Shown one piece after another: positions 42,745 to 51,647 of a DNA stretch of 64,000 nucleotides. A program made the translations under genes and the position numbers. Origin of the DNA: Pukyongia salina (GTDB lineage Bacteria > Bacteroidota > Bacteroidia > Flavobacteriales > Flavobacteriaceae); assembly GCF_002966125.1 (NCBI RefSeq), contig NZ_CP027062.1, forward strand, positions 1,550,001 through 1,614,000, written 5' to 3'. Every line of letters begins with the position of its first letter. The first letter of the stretch is position 1. The notes under the pieces were generated by a model. It had not been told where the DNA came from. It made no database searches and was given only the letters and a program-made list of their open reading frames with translations.

Positions 42745-45162
42745 ATGAACCTCACTACGCGTCTCACTGTTGCGTTGCTGTTTATGGTCTCAACCATCTA
42801 TGGACAGACTTCCTATACTATTTCGGGCAGGATATTAGATTCTAATAATGATGCCATTACTTTTGCCAATGTACTCCTTATGAAGGTTAGTGATTCCACC
42901 TTTGTAAAAGGTGCGGTTACAGACGAGAGCGGCGCCTATATTCTTGAAAGTATACCAGCTAACACATACTACGTAGAGGGCTCTGTAGTTGGTTTTCAAA
43001 CAGCCAGATCTGAAGCCTTCACCCTTAATGCGGACTATACGGTTCCGGTACTTGTGATGACTGAAGGCGAAGAACTTGGCGAAGTTGTCGTTCAGGCAAA
43101 GAAGCCTTTATTCACGCAAAAAGTAGATCGGTTGGTGATCAATGTGGAGAATAGTATTGTCTCGTCCGGAGGGACTGCTCTGGAGGTGCTTGAACGTTCT
43201 CCGGGAGTGGTGGTAAACAGGCAGAACAATGCCATATCCGTGGTTGGAAAAGATGGAGTGGTGGTGATGATAAACGGAAAGACCAGCTATGTTCCCGCAT
43301 CATCACTTGTACAGTTGCTGGACGGGATGAGCGCCGATAATATCGAATCCATTGAACTGATCACTACACCTCCGGCAAATTTTGATGCTGAAGGGAATGC
43401 CGGTTTCATCAATATAGTACTTAAGAAAAATGCCAATCTGGGTCTAAACGGGTCCTATTCGCTTTCGCTGGGGTATGGAAAAGGGTTGGTGTCTAACGAC
43501 AATATTAATTTTAATTACAGGAAAAATAGATTTAATGTCTTCGGAAGTTATTCGTACCGTGTGGACCAGAGAGAGCAGCTGTTTAAAACCAGCAGAGAAT
43601 ATCGGGAGGATGGCGACCTGCTGTCTACTACCTCCAGGACCGATAGGGAACCAGATCAGCAAAATCACGGACTCCGATTGGGAATGGATTACCAAATTTC
43701 AGAAAAAACAATTATAGGGACCATTCTCACGGCCTTCGATAACAAATGGCAGATGGATGCCTTTAATAGTAGTTTCGATGCTGTGAACGGGATGCCAACT
43801 TCTTTCGTGGAATTAGCAAATACCGAAACCAACCAGTTAAAACATTTCGGAGCTAATTTCAATATAAAACACGAATTCACTAAGGATGAATTTGTGAGCA
43901 TGGATATAGATTATCTCTTTTACGAATTCGATAATCCAACAGATTATACCAATACCTTTTACGATGCAAATATGATGTTCTTACGAACCGAACTTTTGCA
44001 AAGCAGGAAAGAAACGCCACTTTCAACCTGGGTAGGAAAGCTCGACTATAATAACAAGATCAATGATAACTTAAAGGTGGAGGCCGGAGCTAAAGCAACC
44101 AAGAACGATTTCGAGAATGATGTTTCTGTGGCCAATGAGATTGATGGGATGTTTGTGTTCGATCCTACTTTAACCAATTTTAGCGTATTGGATGAGAAAA
44201 TTCTGGCGGCCTATGGGTCTGCAGAGTATACTATCGATGAAAAGACTTCGGCTAAGGCGGGCCTTCGATATGAGTATACAGATTCCAGGCTGGATGTGGA
44301 TACGCAGGGCAGGGTAGTAGACAGACAGTTTGGGAAATGGTTTCCATCTATCTTTCTAAGCAGGACCCTTACCGAGAATTTAAGCATGAACCTATCCTAC
44401 TCCAAACGTATTACCCGGCCAACTTTCAATGATCTGGCTCCTTTTGTGATATTTTTCGAACCCAATACGTTCCTCTCGGGAAATGCGGGTCTTCAACCGG
44501 CCATTTCGAATACCTACAAGTACGATATTACGTTTAAATCGTATTTCCTGTCCTTTCAATATACCGATGAGGATGCGACCATTGCCAATTTCCAGGAACG
44601 AATAGATCCGGACACCGGGAGATTGATCTTCGAGGCAGCAAATCTGGACTATACCCGAACTTTTTCCATTATCGCAGGGATACCGGTAAAACTCACCAAA
44701 TGGTGGCGAACCCAGAACAATTTAACCTACGTACGCCAGAAAGTTCGATCCTTTTACCTGGGAGTACCCATTGAACAGGAACTGGGAATCTTTTCGGCTA
44801 ACAGCACCCATTCGTTCAAGGTTTCGGATAGTTTTTCGGCCGAATTATCCGGATTTTACAATGGCCCGGGATTCTTCGGAAATGCGCGTTACGATGAATT
44901 CTACGCTATAAATATTGGGCTTCAGAATAAATTTAGCGACAAGTGGGGATCACTGAAGTTCTCCATCAATGATATTTTCGATTCCCTCGAATTTAATGGA
45001 GGGACCAACCTTCCTGAGCAAAATATCAATACCAGGAATACCTTCGATTTCAGCAACCGTACCTTTACAATTACCTATAGCAGGAATTTTGGAAACAGAG
45101 ACCTTAAATCTGCCAGGAATCGCGAGACTGGTTCGGAAGCCGAAAGAAGACGGATCAACTAG
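42745..45162 (+). CDS. TonB-dependent receptor-like outer-membrane beta-barrel protein
   Basis: 805 residues. A signal peptide (about 1-20) is followed by a carboxypeptidase-regulatory-like domain (about 23-110; TISGRILDSNNDAITFANVL). A plug domain follows (GTALEVLERSPGVVVNR, GMSADNIESIELITTPPA) and then an OMP_b-brl_3-type barrel with many aromatic strands. Compared with full SusC-like receptors it is short, as in the FIG00 outer-membrane-protein group of Bacteroidota. The substrate is unknown and no SusD partner is nearby. Confidence 0.92.
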   Translation: MNLTTRLTVALLFMVSTIYGQTSYTISGRILDSNNDAITFANVLLMKVSDSTFVKGAVTDESGAYILESIPANTYYVEGSVVGFQTARSEAFTLNADYTVPVLVMTEGEELGEVVVQAKKPLFTQKVDRLVINVENSIVSSGGTALEVLERSPGVVVNRQNNAISVVGKDGVVVMINGKTSYVPASSLVQLLDGMSADNIESIELITTPPANFDAEGNAGFINIVLKKNANLGLNGSYSLSLGYGKGLVSNDNINFNYRKNRFNVFGSYSYRVDQREQLFKTSREYREDGDLLSTTSRTDREPDQQNHGLRLGMDYQISEKTIIGTILTAFDNKWQMDAFNSSFDAVNGMPTSFVELANTETNQLKHFGANFNIKHEFTKDEFVSMDIDYLFYEFDNPTDYTNTFYDANMMFLRTELLQSRKETPLSTWVGKLDYNNKINDNLKVEAGAKATKNDFENDVSVANEIDGMFVFDPTLTNFSVLDEKILAAYGSAEYTIDEKTSAKAGLRYEYTDSRLDVDTQGRVVDRQFGKWFPSIFLSRTLTENLSMNLSYSKRITRPTFNDLAPFVIFFEPNTFLSGNAGLQPAISNTYKYDITFKSYFLSFQYTDEDATIANFQERIDPDTGRLIFEAANLDYTRTFSIIAGIPVKLTKWWRTQNNLTYVRQKVRSFYLGVPIEQELGIFSANSTHSFKVSDSFSAELSGFYNGPGFFGNARYDEFYAINIGLQNKFSDKWGSLKFSINDIFDSLEFNGGTNLPEQNINTRNTFDFSNRTFTITYSRNFGNRDLKSARNRETGSEAERRRIN

Positions 45163-45217
45163 GGCAACGCAACCGCCGTATGTACTTATTACTGGCTTAT
45201 TTTACTATATTTAGCCC

Positions 45218-45742
45218 ATGAAGCGGTCGATTCTTACTTTTATCTTGGCACTAATGTTACTGCCTGTTTCCGGTATTCTGGGACAGGAAGAGATCAATTG
45301 GATGGATATAACCCAACTGGAAGCCGCTATGGCCAACGAGTCTAAACCGGTGTTTTTCGATGTGTATACAGATTGGTGCGGATGGTGCAAGCGGATGGAT
45401 AAGACAACCTTTAAGCATCCTGAAGTTGTGGCTCTCATCAACGAAAAATTCCATCCTGTGAAGTTCAATGCCGAACGCAAAGAGAGTTTTAAGTTCCAGG
45501 GTTTCGATTTTAAGTTTGTGAAAAGCGGAAGGCGGGGTTATAATGAGTTCGCTGCCGCCCTGCTGAATAAAAGCATGAGTTACCCAAGCTATGTGGCGTT
45601 AAACGAAAAGTTTGAGCGGATCACCATCATAAAAGGGTACCAGACTTCCGAAGAATTATTAAAAATACTGGATTACCTGGGGAACAAACATTACATAGAT
45701 AAGACCTGGCAGGAATTTAAAGATGCCAGGAATGGGGAATAA
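45218..45742 (+). CDS. Periplasmic thioredoxin-family protein
   Basis: 174 residues. A signal peptide (about 1-22) is followed by a thioredoxin-like domain with the active site DWCGWCKRMD (Cys54, Cys57). The remainder includes GFDFKFVKSGRRGYNEFAAA and KGYQTSEELLKILDYL. The WCGWCK form is typical of the DUF255/thioredoxin_7 type. Likely a disulfide reductase or isomerase in the envelope; the target is unknown. Confidence 0.88.
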   Translation: MKRSILTFILALMLLPVSGILGQEEINWMDITQLEAAMANESKPVFFDVYTDWCGWCKRMDKTTFKHPEVVALINEKFHPVKFNAERKESFKFQGFDFKFVKSGRRGYNEFAAALLNKSMSYPSYVALNEKFERITIIKGYQTSEELLKILDYLGNKHYIDKTWQEFKDARNGE

Positions 45743-45773
45743 CCGGAACACATATTTCAATTTAAAGCATAAA

Positions 45774-45798
45774 AAAGGAAGACGTAGGGTCTTCCTTT
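45774..45798. terminator. Bidirectional terminator
   Basis: AAAGGAAGAC pairs with GTCTTCCTTT around a five-base loop, with A-rich and T-rich flanks. It lies between the converging thioredoxin gene and the 45818 gene and can serve both. Confidence 0.75.
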
Positions 45799-45817
45799 AT
45801 AATTTTTTCTGAAGGAA

Positions 45818-46267
45818 TTATTCTATGCGGACATAGTTTTCGGAAGATTCCGGGTTTCCTTTACTGTCCCAAACGATCTGGCTGTATCGTTTTTCTCCCA
45901 GATCGAGTTCGAATTTAAATACCTGAACCGTATCTACAATACGCATCATGGCATCGGAAGCATATTCCAGTTGCTCATGCAGCATTCCGTCTTTAACTTC
46001 GTATGAGCCATAGCCGAACCACTCGTTAGAATCGGCCGGATTAAAACGCGTCCACATTACTTTTCCCTTGGTGTAGATCTTAACTTGTCTGTAACCATTC
46101 AAATTCATAATTGTATCCTTCACCTGACTGTTTTCGTAAAGAAATTGATGTTCGAGCTCCCAAACTCCCTCAATGGACAGAGCGTTGTCCTGGGAATTGT
46201 TTTTGTCTGCAGAAATAAAGGCGAGCGCCCCAATTACGCAACAGACCATTAAAATTACTTTTTTCAT
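45818..46267 (-). CDS. Secreted hypothetical protein, lipocalin-like
   Basis: 149 residues. A signal-like N-terminus (about 1-20) is followed by a strand-rich domain that starts IEGVWELEHQFLYENSQ, the G-x-W hallmark of lipocalin-like proteins, and continues GYRQVKIYTKGKVMWTRF. It ends ESSENYVRIE. Small secreted lipocalin-like proteins of this kind are common in Flavobacteria and of unknown ligand. No neighbouring gene gives a hint. Confidence 0.7.
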   Translation of the reverse strand: MKKVILMVCCVIGALAFISADKNNSQDNALSIEGVWELEHQFLYENSQVKDTIMNLNGYRQVKIYTKGKVMWTRFNPADSNEWFGYGSYEVKDGMLHEQLEYASDAMMRIVDTVQVFKFELDLGEKRYSQIVWDSKGNPESSENYVRIE

Positions 46268-46403
46268 ATGAGTGCCGATTTAGTTGATGTCCTAGAAATA
46301 ACTCAATTAAGGTACGAAAAAACAATCAATTTAATTAGTAACAATTTGGAATAATTGGCAAGATCAAAATAATAGGATTGTATCAAGGAGAGCTAAAAAG
46401 AAG

Positions 46404-46411
46404 TATTTTTG
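46404..46411 (+). promoter_or_regulatory. Candidate -7 box (TATTTTTG) for the nitroreductase
   Basis: TATTTTTG matches TAnnTTTG and lies 18 bases before the start. A TTG at 46378-46380 might be the -33 element, but the 23-base spacing is slightly long. Confidence 0.4.
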
Positions 46412-46429
46412 CATCTTCAAAGCAGCACT

Positions 46430-46981
46430 ATGATAGAACAAATTCGAACCCGACGAGCCGTATATCCCACCCAATACAATTTGGAAGAAATTACTAAAGC
46501 CGAACTCAATACCATACTGGAAGCCGCTAACTGGGCTCCAACACATCGCAGGACCGAACCCTGGCGATTTAAGGTATTCTATGGGGAATCGAGGATCGAA
46601 TTAGGCGAATTCCTGGCTAGGAAATACAAAGAGACCAGTGAAAATTATAGCGCCTTCAAACATATGAAGATATTGGAAAAAGCAGAACGATCCGGATGTG
46701 TAATGGCTATATGTATGCAGCGGGATCCTGCGGGATCGGTTCCGGAATGGGAAGAGATCGCGGCTACAGCCATGGCCGTACAGAATATGTGGCTTACGGC
46801 CCATTCGATGAAAATTGGAACATACTGGAGCAGTCCGGCGTATAAGGAATTTTTGGGAGAACATGTTTCTTTGTCGGAAGGGGAACGATGTCTGGGGTTC
46901 TTTTATATGGGTAAATACGACGGGCAATTACCTCCAGGGGAACGAAAAACCCCGATCGAAGAGAAGACGAATTGGATCTAA
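46430..46981 (+). CDS. Nitroreductase family protein
   Basis: 183 residues from the ATG at 46430; the frame is open from a TTG at 46409. The family motifs are RTRRAVYPTQYN near the N-terminus, LEAANWAPTHRRTEPWRF (about 28-45), and GTYWSSPAYKEFLG. It is a flavin-dependent (FMN) oxidoreductase of the small YdjA-like type. The substrate is unknown. Confidence 0.92.
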   Translation: MIEQIRTRRAVYPTQYNLEEITKAELNTILEAANWAPTHRRTEPWRFKVFYGESRIELGEFLARKYKETSENYSAFKHMKILEKAERSGCVMAICMQRDPAGSVPEWEEIAATAMAVQNMWLTAHSMKIGTYWSSPAYKEFLGEHVSLSEGERCLGFFYMGKYDGQLPPGERKTPIEEKTNWI

Positions 46982-47093
46982 TAGATCTGGCGTTCATAAA
47001 GCTGTTCTCATACTTACAAGAAACAAACCCTTTTAGGGAAGAATAATTACACCAACAGAACGTTATGAAGTTCCTCATTTATGAAAATGATTC

Positions 47094-47101
47094 TATATTT
47101 G
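47094..47101 (+). promoter_or_regulatory. Candidate -7 box (TATATTTG) for lspA
   Basis: TATATTTG matches the Bacteroidota -7 consensus and lies 21 bases upstream of the lspA start. No good -33 element is visible. Confidence 0.4.
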
Positions 47102-47122
47102 CAGGAGTTTAAAAAACAGTAG

Positions 47123-47746
47123 ATGAAGCATAGGCGGAAGATGATGATTATAGGGATTTTAATCCTGGTAGTTCTTATCGTTGATCAGGTATTAAAATTT
47201 TACGTAAAAACAACATTTCCACTGGATGGTGGGTTCAGGATGCTGGGTCTGGATTGGGCGCAAATTAAATTCACCGAGAATTACGGGATGGCTTTTGGTC
47301 TCGAATTAGGTGGGAAGGCCGGGAAGATCATTCTGGGCGTATTCCGAATTATAGCCGGCTCGGGTCTATTGTATTACACCTATAGCTCGCTGCGACAGGA
47401 TAAGAGATTCTCCTTTGTGATTTCCCTTGCGTTGATCACGGCAGGAGCCATCGGGAATATTATCGATGGATTATTTTACGGAGTAATTTTTTCTGAATCG
47501 ACTACCATTACAACCGCCAGTTTTATGCCTGAAGAAGGAGGATATAGTACCTTTTTCGACGGTCATGTAGTGGATATGTTCTATTTCCCGATCATTGAGA
47601 CCTACTGGCCCGAATGGGTTCCCTTTGTAGGAGGAGAGCTGTTTAAATTCAATAACTATATCTTCAATTTTGCCGACCTCTCAATAACCGTGGGAGTTAT
47701 ATGGATCATTTTCCTGGGTGCTTTTTCGAAGAAATTCTCCCTATAG
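47123..47746 (+). CDS. lspA: Lipoprotein signal peptidase (signal peptidase II)
   Basis: 207 residues, slightly long as usual in Bacteroidota because of an insertion. Four membrane helices are visible. The family signatures are NYGMAFGLELG (about 53-63), GNIIDGLFYG with catalytic Asp115, and FNFADLSITVG with catalytic Asp185. It cleaves prolipoprotein signal peptides; several lipoproteins are encoded in this window. It converges with the DUF456 gene, one base between their ends. Confidence 0.95.
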   Translation: MKHRRKMMIIGILILVVLIVDQVLKFYVKTTFPLDGGFRMLGLDWAQIKFTENYGMAFGLELGGKAGKIILGVFRIIAGSGLLYYTYSSLRQDKRFSFVISLALITAGAIGNIIDGLFYGVIFSESTTITTASFMPEEGGYSTFFDGHVVDMFYFPIIETYWPEWVPFVGGELFKFNNYIFNFADLSITVGVIWIIFLGAFSKKFSL

Positions 47747-47747
47747 C

Positions 47748-48254
47748 CTAAAACAACAGCGATCGAAATTCCCAGACCTTCCAGCAGAACAATCCAAGGA
47801 AGACAAAGGTGGCGAAAAGCTTCATAAAGGTTGAGGCCAAAAATCCAATAAACGAACCAAAAGCTGCTTTAATAGCCTGAGGCCCCTGAGTTTGATTGAA
47901 AGCAAGCTCGCCTACCAGGGCTCCCACAAATGGCCCTATAAGTATCCCGAAGGGAATAGGAGCAAGAATCCCCACGATAAGCCCAATGAAGGTGCCCCAG
48001 GCACCAGCCTTGCTGCCGCCAAACTTCTTGGTTCCAAGTGCAGGAATGATATAGTCCATTATATAAATACCTATTGCCACAACTCCGGTAATGATAATGA
48101 AGGTCCAATCGAACTCTATAGAAGGAGCCAGGTACAATACGATAAGGCCCAGCCAGCTAATAGGAGTACCGGGAATAACAGGTAAGATGCTACCAACAAT
48201 ACCTACCAGCATTAAAATAAAGCCAACAATCAATAAAATAATATCCATAAGCAC
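47748..48254 (-). CDS. DUF456 domain membrane protein
   Basis: 168 residues, four or five membrane helices. The DUF456 pattern is LPVIPGTPISWLGLIVLYLA followed by glycine-rich helices (FGGSKAGAWGTFIGLIVGIL, GPFVGALVGELAF). Family function is unknown. The intergenic region to the divergent BlaI-like gene holds tandem dyads that may also touch its promoter. Confidence 0.9.
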   Translation of the reverse strand: MLMDIILLIVGFILMLVGIVGSILPVIPGTPISWLGLIVLYLAPSIEFDWTFIIITGVVAIGIYIMDYIIPALGTKKFGGSKAGAWGTFIGLIVGILAPIPFGILIGPFVGALVGELAFNQTQGPQAIKAAFGSFIGFLASTFMKLFATFVFLGLFCWKVWEFRSLLF

Positions 48255-48293
48255 TCATTAGAAGATAAAAATACGCTTCTGTTACATTTTTAT

Positions 48294-48327
48294 AACTAAA
48301 TAATTAGTTTAAACTAAAAAATTAGTT
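48294..48327. promoter_or_regulatory. Tandem 16-bp dyads: predicted BlaI-type operator
   Basis: AACTAAATAATTAGTT (48294-48309) and AACTAAAAAATTAGTT (48312-48327) are two near-identical inverted-repeat sites with a two-base spacer. TATATTTG (48327-48334), a good -7 box, touches the second copy. BlaI/MecI repressors bind dyads at their own promoters, so autoregulation is likely. Confidence 0.65.
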
Positions 48328-48334
48328 ATATTTG
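48327..48334 (+). promoter_or_regulatory. Candidate -7 box (TATATTTG) for the blaI-like gene
   Basis: TATATTTG matches TAnnTTTG, lies 21 bases before the start, and adjoins the second dyad. Repressor binding there would block transcription. Confidence 0.5.
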
Positions 48335-48354
48335 AAATGTAAAACTAAGTGATT

Positions 48355-48720
48355 ATGAAACAACTTACCAAGGCAGAAGAGGACATCATGCAGATACTAT
48401 GGGATCTGGGAGAGGCCAACGTAGCCGCTATCATAGACGAACTACCCAAGCCAAAACCAGCCTATAATACCGTATCGACCATTGTAAGGATTCTCGAAAG
48501 TAAGGACTTTGTGGACTATAGGAAAGAAGGCCGGGGGCATATTTATTTTCCCAAAGTAAAGAAGGAAGAATATAGTAATCAGTCTATAAATAAACTGGTA
48601 GACGGATACTTTCAGGGTTCTTTTAAAAGCATGGTATCCTTCTTCGTTGAGAAGAACGACATTAGTATTAACGAACTGGAGGCGATAATGAAGGAGATCA
48701 ATAAAGACGAAACATCATGA
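48355..48720 (+). CDS. BlaI/MecI/CopY-family transcriptional repressor
   Basis: 121 residues from the ATG at 48355; a GTG frame start at 48349 is possible. The winged-helix domain is typical: LTKAEEDIMQILWDLGEA, then AYNTVSTIVRILESKDFVD, and KEGRGHIYFPKVKKEEY. A C-terminal dimerisation helix follows. Partner of the M56 sensor directly downstream (ATGA overlap). The pair resembles BlaI/BlaR1, but no beta-lactamase gene is adjacent, so the regulated targets are unknown. Confidence 0.94.
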   Translation: MKQLTKAEEDIMQILWDLGEANVAAIIDELPKPKPAYNTVSTIVRILESKDFVDYRKEGRGHIYFPKVKKEEYSNQSINKLVDGYFQGSFKSMVSFFVEKNDISINELEAIMKEINKDETS

Positions 48721-50135
48721 TACATTATATCTTACAAACCATAGCATTCCAATTACTATTTTTATTGGTTTACGATCTGTTTCTAAAGCGAGAAACTTTC
48801 TTTAACTGGAACAGGCTTTATCTGTTATTTACTCCATTATTGAGTTTGCTATTGCCCTTTGTGCAAATTGGTGGGATTAGGGAGGCTATCCCTCCGTCCT
48901 ACACAGTACAACTACCAGCCGTTTTGGTAGGAGGGACCCAAACATCTAATGCTGCGGCGACTGGCGGATTCGAATTTCCCTGGATGGCTCTATGGCTTAC
49001 CGGATTGCTTGTGAGCATTGGTTGGTTTATCTTCAAGTATTTCAGGATACGGAAGATCAGGGTTCAAAGCAGTGATTGGCAGCATCCTAAAATGAGGGTT
49101 AAACTCATTCCCGGGAGCAATTCGGCTTTTACCTTCTTTAGTACTGTGTATTTAGGAGCGGAACTTTCAGAAAAACAAAGAGAGCATATTCTACTTCACG
49201 AACAAATCCATGTAGAGGAACATCATACCTGGGACCTCATCCTCTTCGAGGTGCTGCGCATTGTATTTTGGTTCAACCCCTTGGTATATGTATTTCAGAA
49301 AAGAATTGCCGCCTTACACGAATTTACTGCCGATAGAAAAGTAGCTATGGCAAAAGAACGAAATGCTTATTACCAGCAGATGTTGTCTCAGGTTTTCCAA
49401 ACCGATCATATTTCATTTATCAATACATTCTTCAATCATTCATTAATTAAAAAACGAATTATTATGTTACAAAAATCAAGATCAAAACGAATTTTTCAGT
49501 TAAAATACTTACTTATTCTACCCGTAATATGTGGAATGTTAGTGTACACTTCCTGCGCGCAGGAATCGGATATCGCAACTAACGAAACGGACAATGCGAA
49601 TAATTTCGTAAACGGTACCAACAGCGAAATACTGGATAATATAGCCAGTTTACAGGAAGCTATCGCTTCGCAGGGAGAGCTTACCGCCGAAGAGAAAAAA
49701 GCGCTTAAACTACTTTACGTGAATGCAGGTTCTAAGGGGGCAGATAATTTGCATTTCGACAGTAAAGGAGGCGATCAGGATAAACTGGCCTTTGCCGCCA
49801 TAGACAAGGTTCCTACCTATCCGGGTTGCGAAGGACAAACTAACGAGGCGGCCAAGAAATGCTTTACCGAAAAAGTGGCCGGATTTGTGGTTCAGAATTT
49901 CAACACCAAGGTTCCTAAGGATTCTCCCATAACCGGGAAACAGCGTATTGCGGTTCATTTTACCATAACCAATACCGGGAATATAGAGAACGTACGCGCC
50001 AAGGCCGAATATCCACAATTGATCGATGAAGCGGTGCGCGTGGTAAAAATGTTACCTAAAATGGTTCCAGGGGAACACAAAGGAAAGAAAGTGAATGTTG
50101 AATTCGCCTTACCTATAGTCTTTGAAATGGACTAA
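48717..50135 (+). CDS. BlaR1-like M56 metallopeptidase with TonB-like C-terminal domain
   Basis: 472 residues. Membrane helices lie at the N-terminus (about 2-22, 33-50, 88-108) and near 265-285. The zinc-peptidase site is LLHEQIHVEEHH with His161, Glu162 and His165. A long linker rich in Asn/Glu follows. The C-terminal 90 residues (KQRIAVHFTITNTGNIENVR to the end) are a TonB-C-like domain. BlaR1-type proteins cut the BlaI repressor on sensing a signal; the extracellular TonB-like domain may sense here. A lipoprotein with a similar tail follows. Confidence 0.88.
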   Translation: MIHYILQTIAFQLLFLLVYDLFLKRETFFNWNRLYLLFTPLLSLLLPFVQIGGIREAIPPSYTVQLPAVLVGGTQTSNAAATGGFEFPWMALWLTGLLVSIGWFIFKYFRIRKIRVQSSDWQHPKMRVKLIPGSNSAFTFFSTVYLGAELSEKQREHILLHEQIHVEEHHTWDLILFEVLRIVFWFNPLVYVFQKRIAALHEFTADRKVAMAKERNAYYQQMLSQVFQTDHISFINTFFNHSLIKKRIIMLQKSRSKRIFQLKYLLILPVICGMLVYTSCAQESDIATNETDNANNFVNGTNSEILDNIASLQEAIASQGELTAEEKKALKLLYVNAGSKGADNLHFDSKGGDQDKLAFAAIDKVPTYPGCEGQTNEAAKKCFTEKVAGFVVQNFNTKVPKDSPITGKQRIAVHFTITNTGNIENVRAKAEYPQLIDEAVRVVKMLPKMVPGEHKGKKVNVEFALPIVFEMD

Positions 50136-50157
50136 TATTTATAGCAGTGATTATTAC

Positions 50158-50189
50158 AGGCCGGACTCTCCCCAGTTCCGGCCTTTTTT
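50158..50189 (+). terminator. Rho-independent terminator after the M56 gene
   Basis: AGGCCGGA-CT pairs with AG-TTCCGGCCT around a short loop, then six T. It terminates the BlaI/M56 operon before the next lipoprotein gene. Confidence 0.75.
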
Positions 50190-50239
50190 CATATACATGT
50201 TTCGTTAAAATTTGTACTTTCGGAGGGTATTCAAAAACA

Positions 50240-50725
50240 ATGAGAACAATCCTCTCCATATTGACACTCTGTATCCTTTTTTCTTCTTGTGATTATTTTG
50301 AAACCAGGAAAATTTCTTCTGAAACGTTTTACGATGAAGAGCTAAAAACGATCAATTGGAACGATGTGGACCAGTACCCGGTGTTTAAAGAGTGTGAACA
50401 GATTTCAGAAAAAAAAGAACAACAAATATGTTTTAGCGAGGTACTGAAAAATTCACTTAAGCGGGTAGCATCCTACAGTGGGATTGCAGTAAGTCGAGAA
50501 GTGAATGATACTGTGTGGCTTAAATTCGATATTTCCGAAACAGCCCAATTAAGCGTTAAGGAGATTGAAATGGATAGTGTAACGTCTCAAACGTTTCCAC
50601 TTCTCAAACAAGCTTTACTGGATATGACAGACTCCCTTCAATTGATCGCTCCGGCCACTAAACAAGGAATACCTGTTAGAACTGCGTTCAGCCTGCCGAT
50701 CGTAATAGAAACAGAATCTTTATAG
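50240..50725 (+). CDS. Lipoprotein with TonB-like C-terminal domain
   Basis: 161 residues from the ATG at 50240; the earlier frame from 50147 would run through the terminator. A lipoprotein signal MRTILSILTLCILFSSC has the lipobox cysteine 17. The remainder contains VDQYPVFKECEQ and C-terminal AFSLPIVIETESL, resembling the tail of the M56 protein upstream (FALPIVFEMD, and a similar cysteine pattern VPTYPGCEGQ). It may be a paralogous partner of that sensor. It converges with the 50720 gene with a six-base overlap. Confidence 0.75.
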   Translation: MRTILSILTLCILFSSCDYFETRKISSETFYDEELKTINWNDVDQYPVFKECEQISEKKEQQICFSEVLKNSLKRVASYSGIAVSREVNDTVWLKFDISETAQLSVKEIEMDSVTSQTFPLLKQALLDMTDSLQLIAPATKQGIPVRTAFSLPIVIETESL

Positions 50726-51604
50726 ACCGAACTTATACCCTACGGTAAGATCTATTGGAAATTCTCCGTTGCTATCCACACCCAACCCAACAATATCATT
50801 GTAAGTAATAAATAGCTGTCCGTTCCCTAAGGCAATATCTGCACCCAATCCAAAAGTGGCCGGTGCCGAAAGATCGCCACCGCTTTTTGAGAAGAACTCA
50901 GGCTCACCTGGCATCCCGAAGTTCTGGTTGGGAAGGTCATCCCTCGAAGAATGAGTGTATGCCACAAATTTTCCATTTACAAAAACATCGACCGTGCTGC
51001 TTTTTACAAATTTAAACCTGTAATTAAGTGAGAATTGTGAGGCATTGTATTTATAATCGCTGTTCTCGAAGGTTTGTTTAAATCGCAATACCACCGAGTG
51101 TCTGCGCAATTTAACCTCGTCTATGAGCTCTAGATCTGCCCCTACAACCAGTAAACTGGCATTGGTAGGATTGTCTGTAAATATAGCATTCGAAATACCG
51201 GCAAACGGTCCTAACCTTAGTTTTAAAGCTATACTCTCGGTAGAATCGTTATATGCAGGATCTACTCTTTTGTTATAATTTCTGAAATAATTCCTCAGGC
51301 TGGCTAACGTAAGTTTGGTCTTGTCTATGTCACCCGGCGAATCTTTGGTGAACAGCCGTAATACATCCTTGTACTCCTCACTATACCCATTATCGTTACG
51401 GGTATTTTTCAACTCGGCGATGTCATTCCCTTTTTTTATGAAATAACGGTAGTCTTCGCCAATAGTATTCCATAGAAGTTCGATGGTACCATCTACTTCA
51501 GTCTTGAGAGAATACGTTTCACCATCGACCGTGTATTGCTGTTGTGCAAAAGCGTAGGAACAGCTGGCCAGAATAAATCCGAAAATAAGGAGTAGGCGTT
51601 TCAT
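50720..51604 (-). CDS. Secreted outer-membrane-type protein
   Basis: 294 residues from the ATG at 51604; an upstream frame to 51688 overlaps the glycosyltransferase. A signal peptide (MKRLLLIFGFILASCSYAFA) is followed by a soluble region with YFIKKGNDIAELKNTRNDNG and then alternating strands (about 160-294; LRRHSVVLRFKQTF, FSLNYRFKFVKSS) ending YKFGL. The final aromatic residue pattern suggests an outer-membrane beta barrel. Function unknown; common in Flavobacteria. Confidence 0.75.
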   Translation of the reverse strand: MKRLLLIFGFILASCSYAFAQQQYTVDGETYSLKTEVDGTIELLWNTIGEDYRYFIKKGNDIAELKNTRNDNGYSEEYKDVLRLFTKDSPGDIDKTKLTLASLRNYFRNYNKRVDPAYNDSTESIALKLRLGPFAGISNAIFTDNPTNASLLVVGADLELIDEVKLRRHSVVLRFKQTFENSDYKYNASQFSLNYRFKFVKSSTVDVFVNGKFVAYTHSSRDDLPNQNFGMPGEPEFFSKSGGDLSAPATFGLGADIALGNGQLFITYNDIVGLGVDSNGEFPIDLTVGYKFGL

Positions 51605-51647
51605 ATGGGCTAGATTTGATTCGGTTAAAGGTAAAAAAAATATTGAA

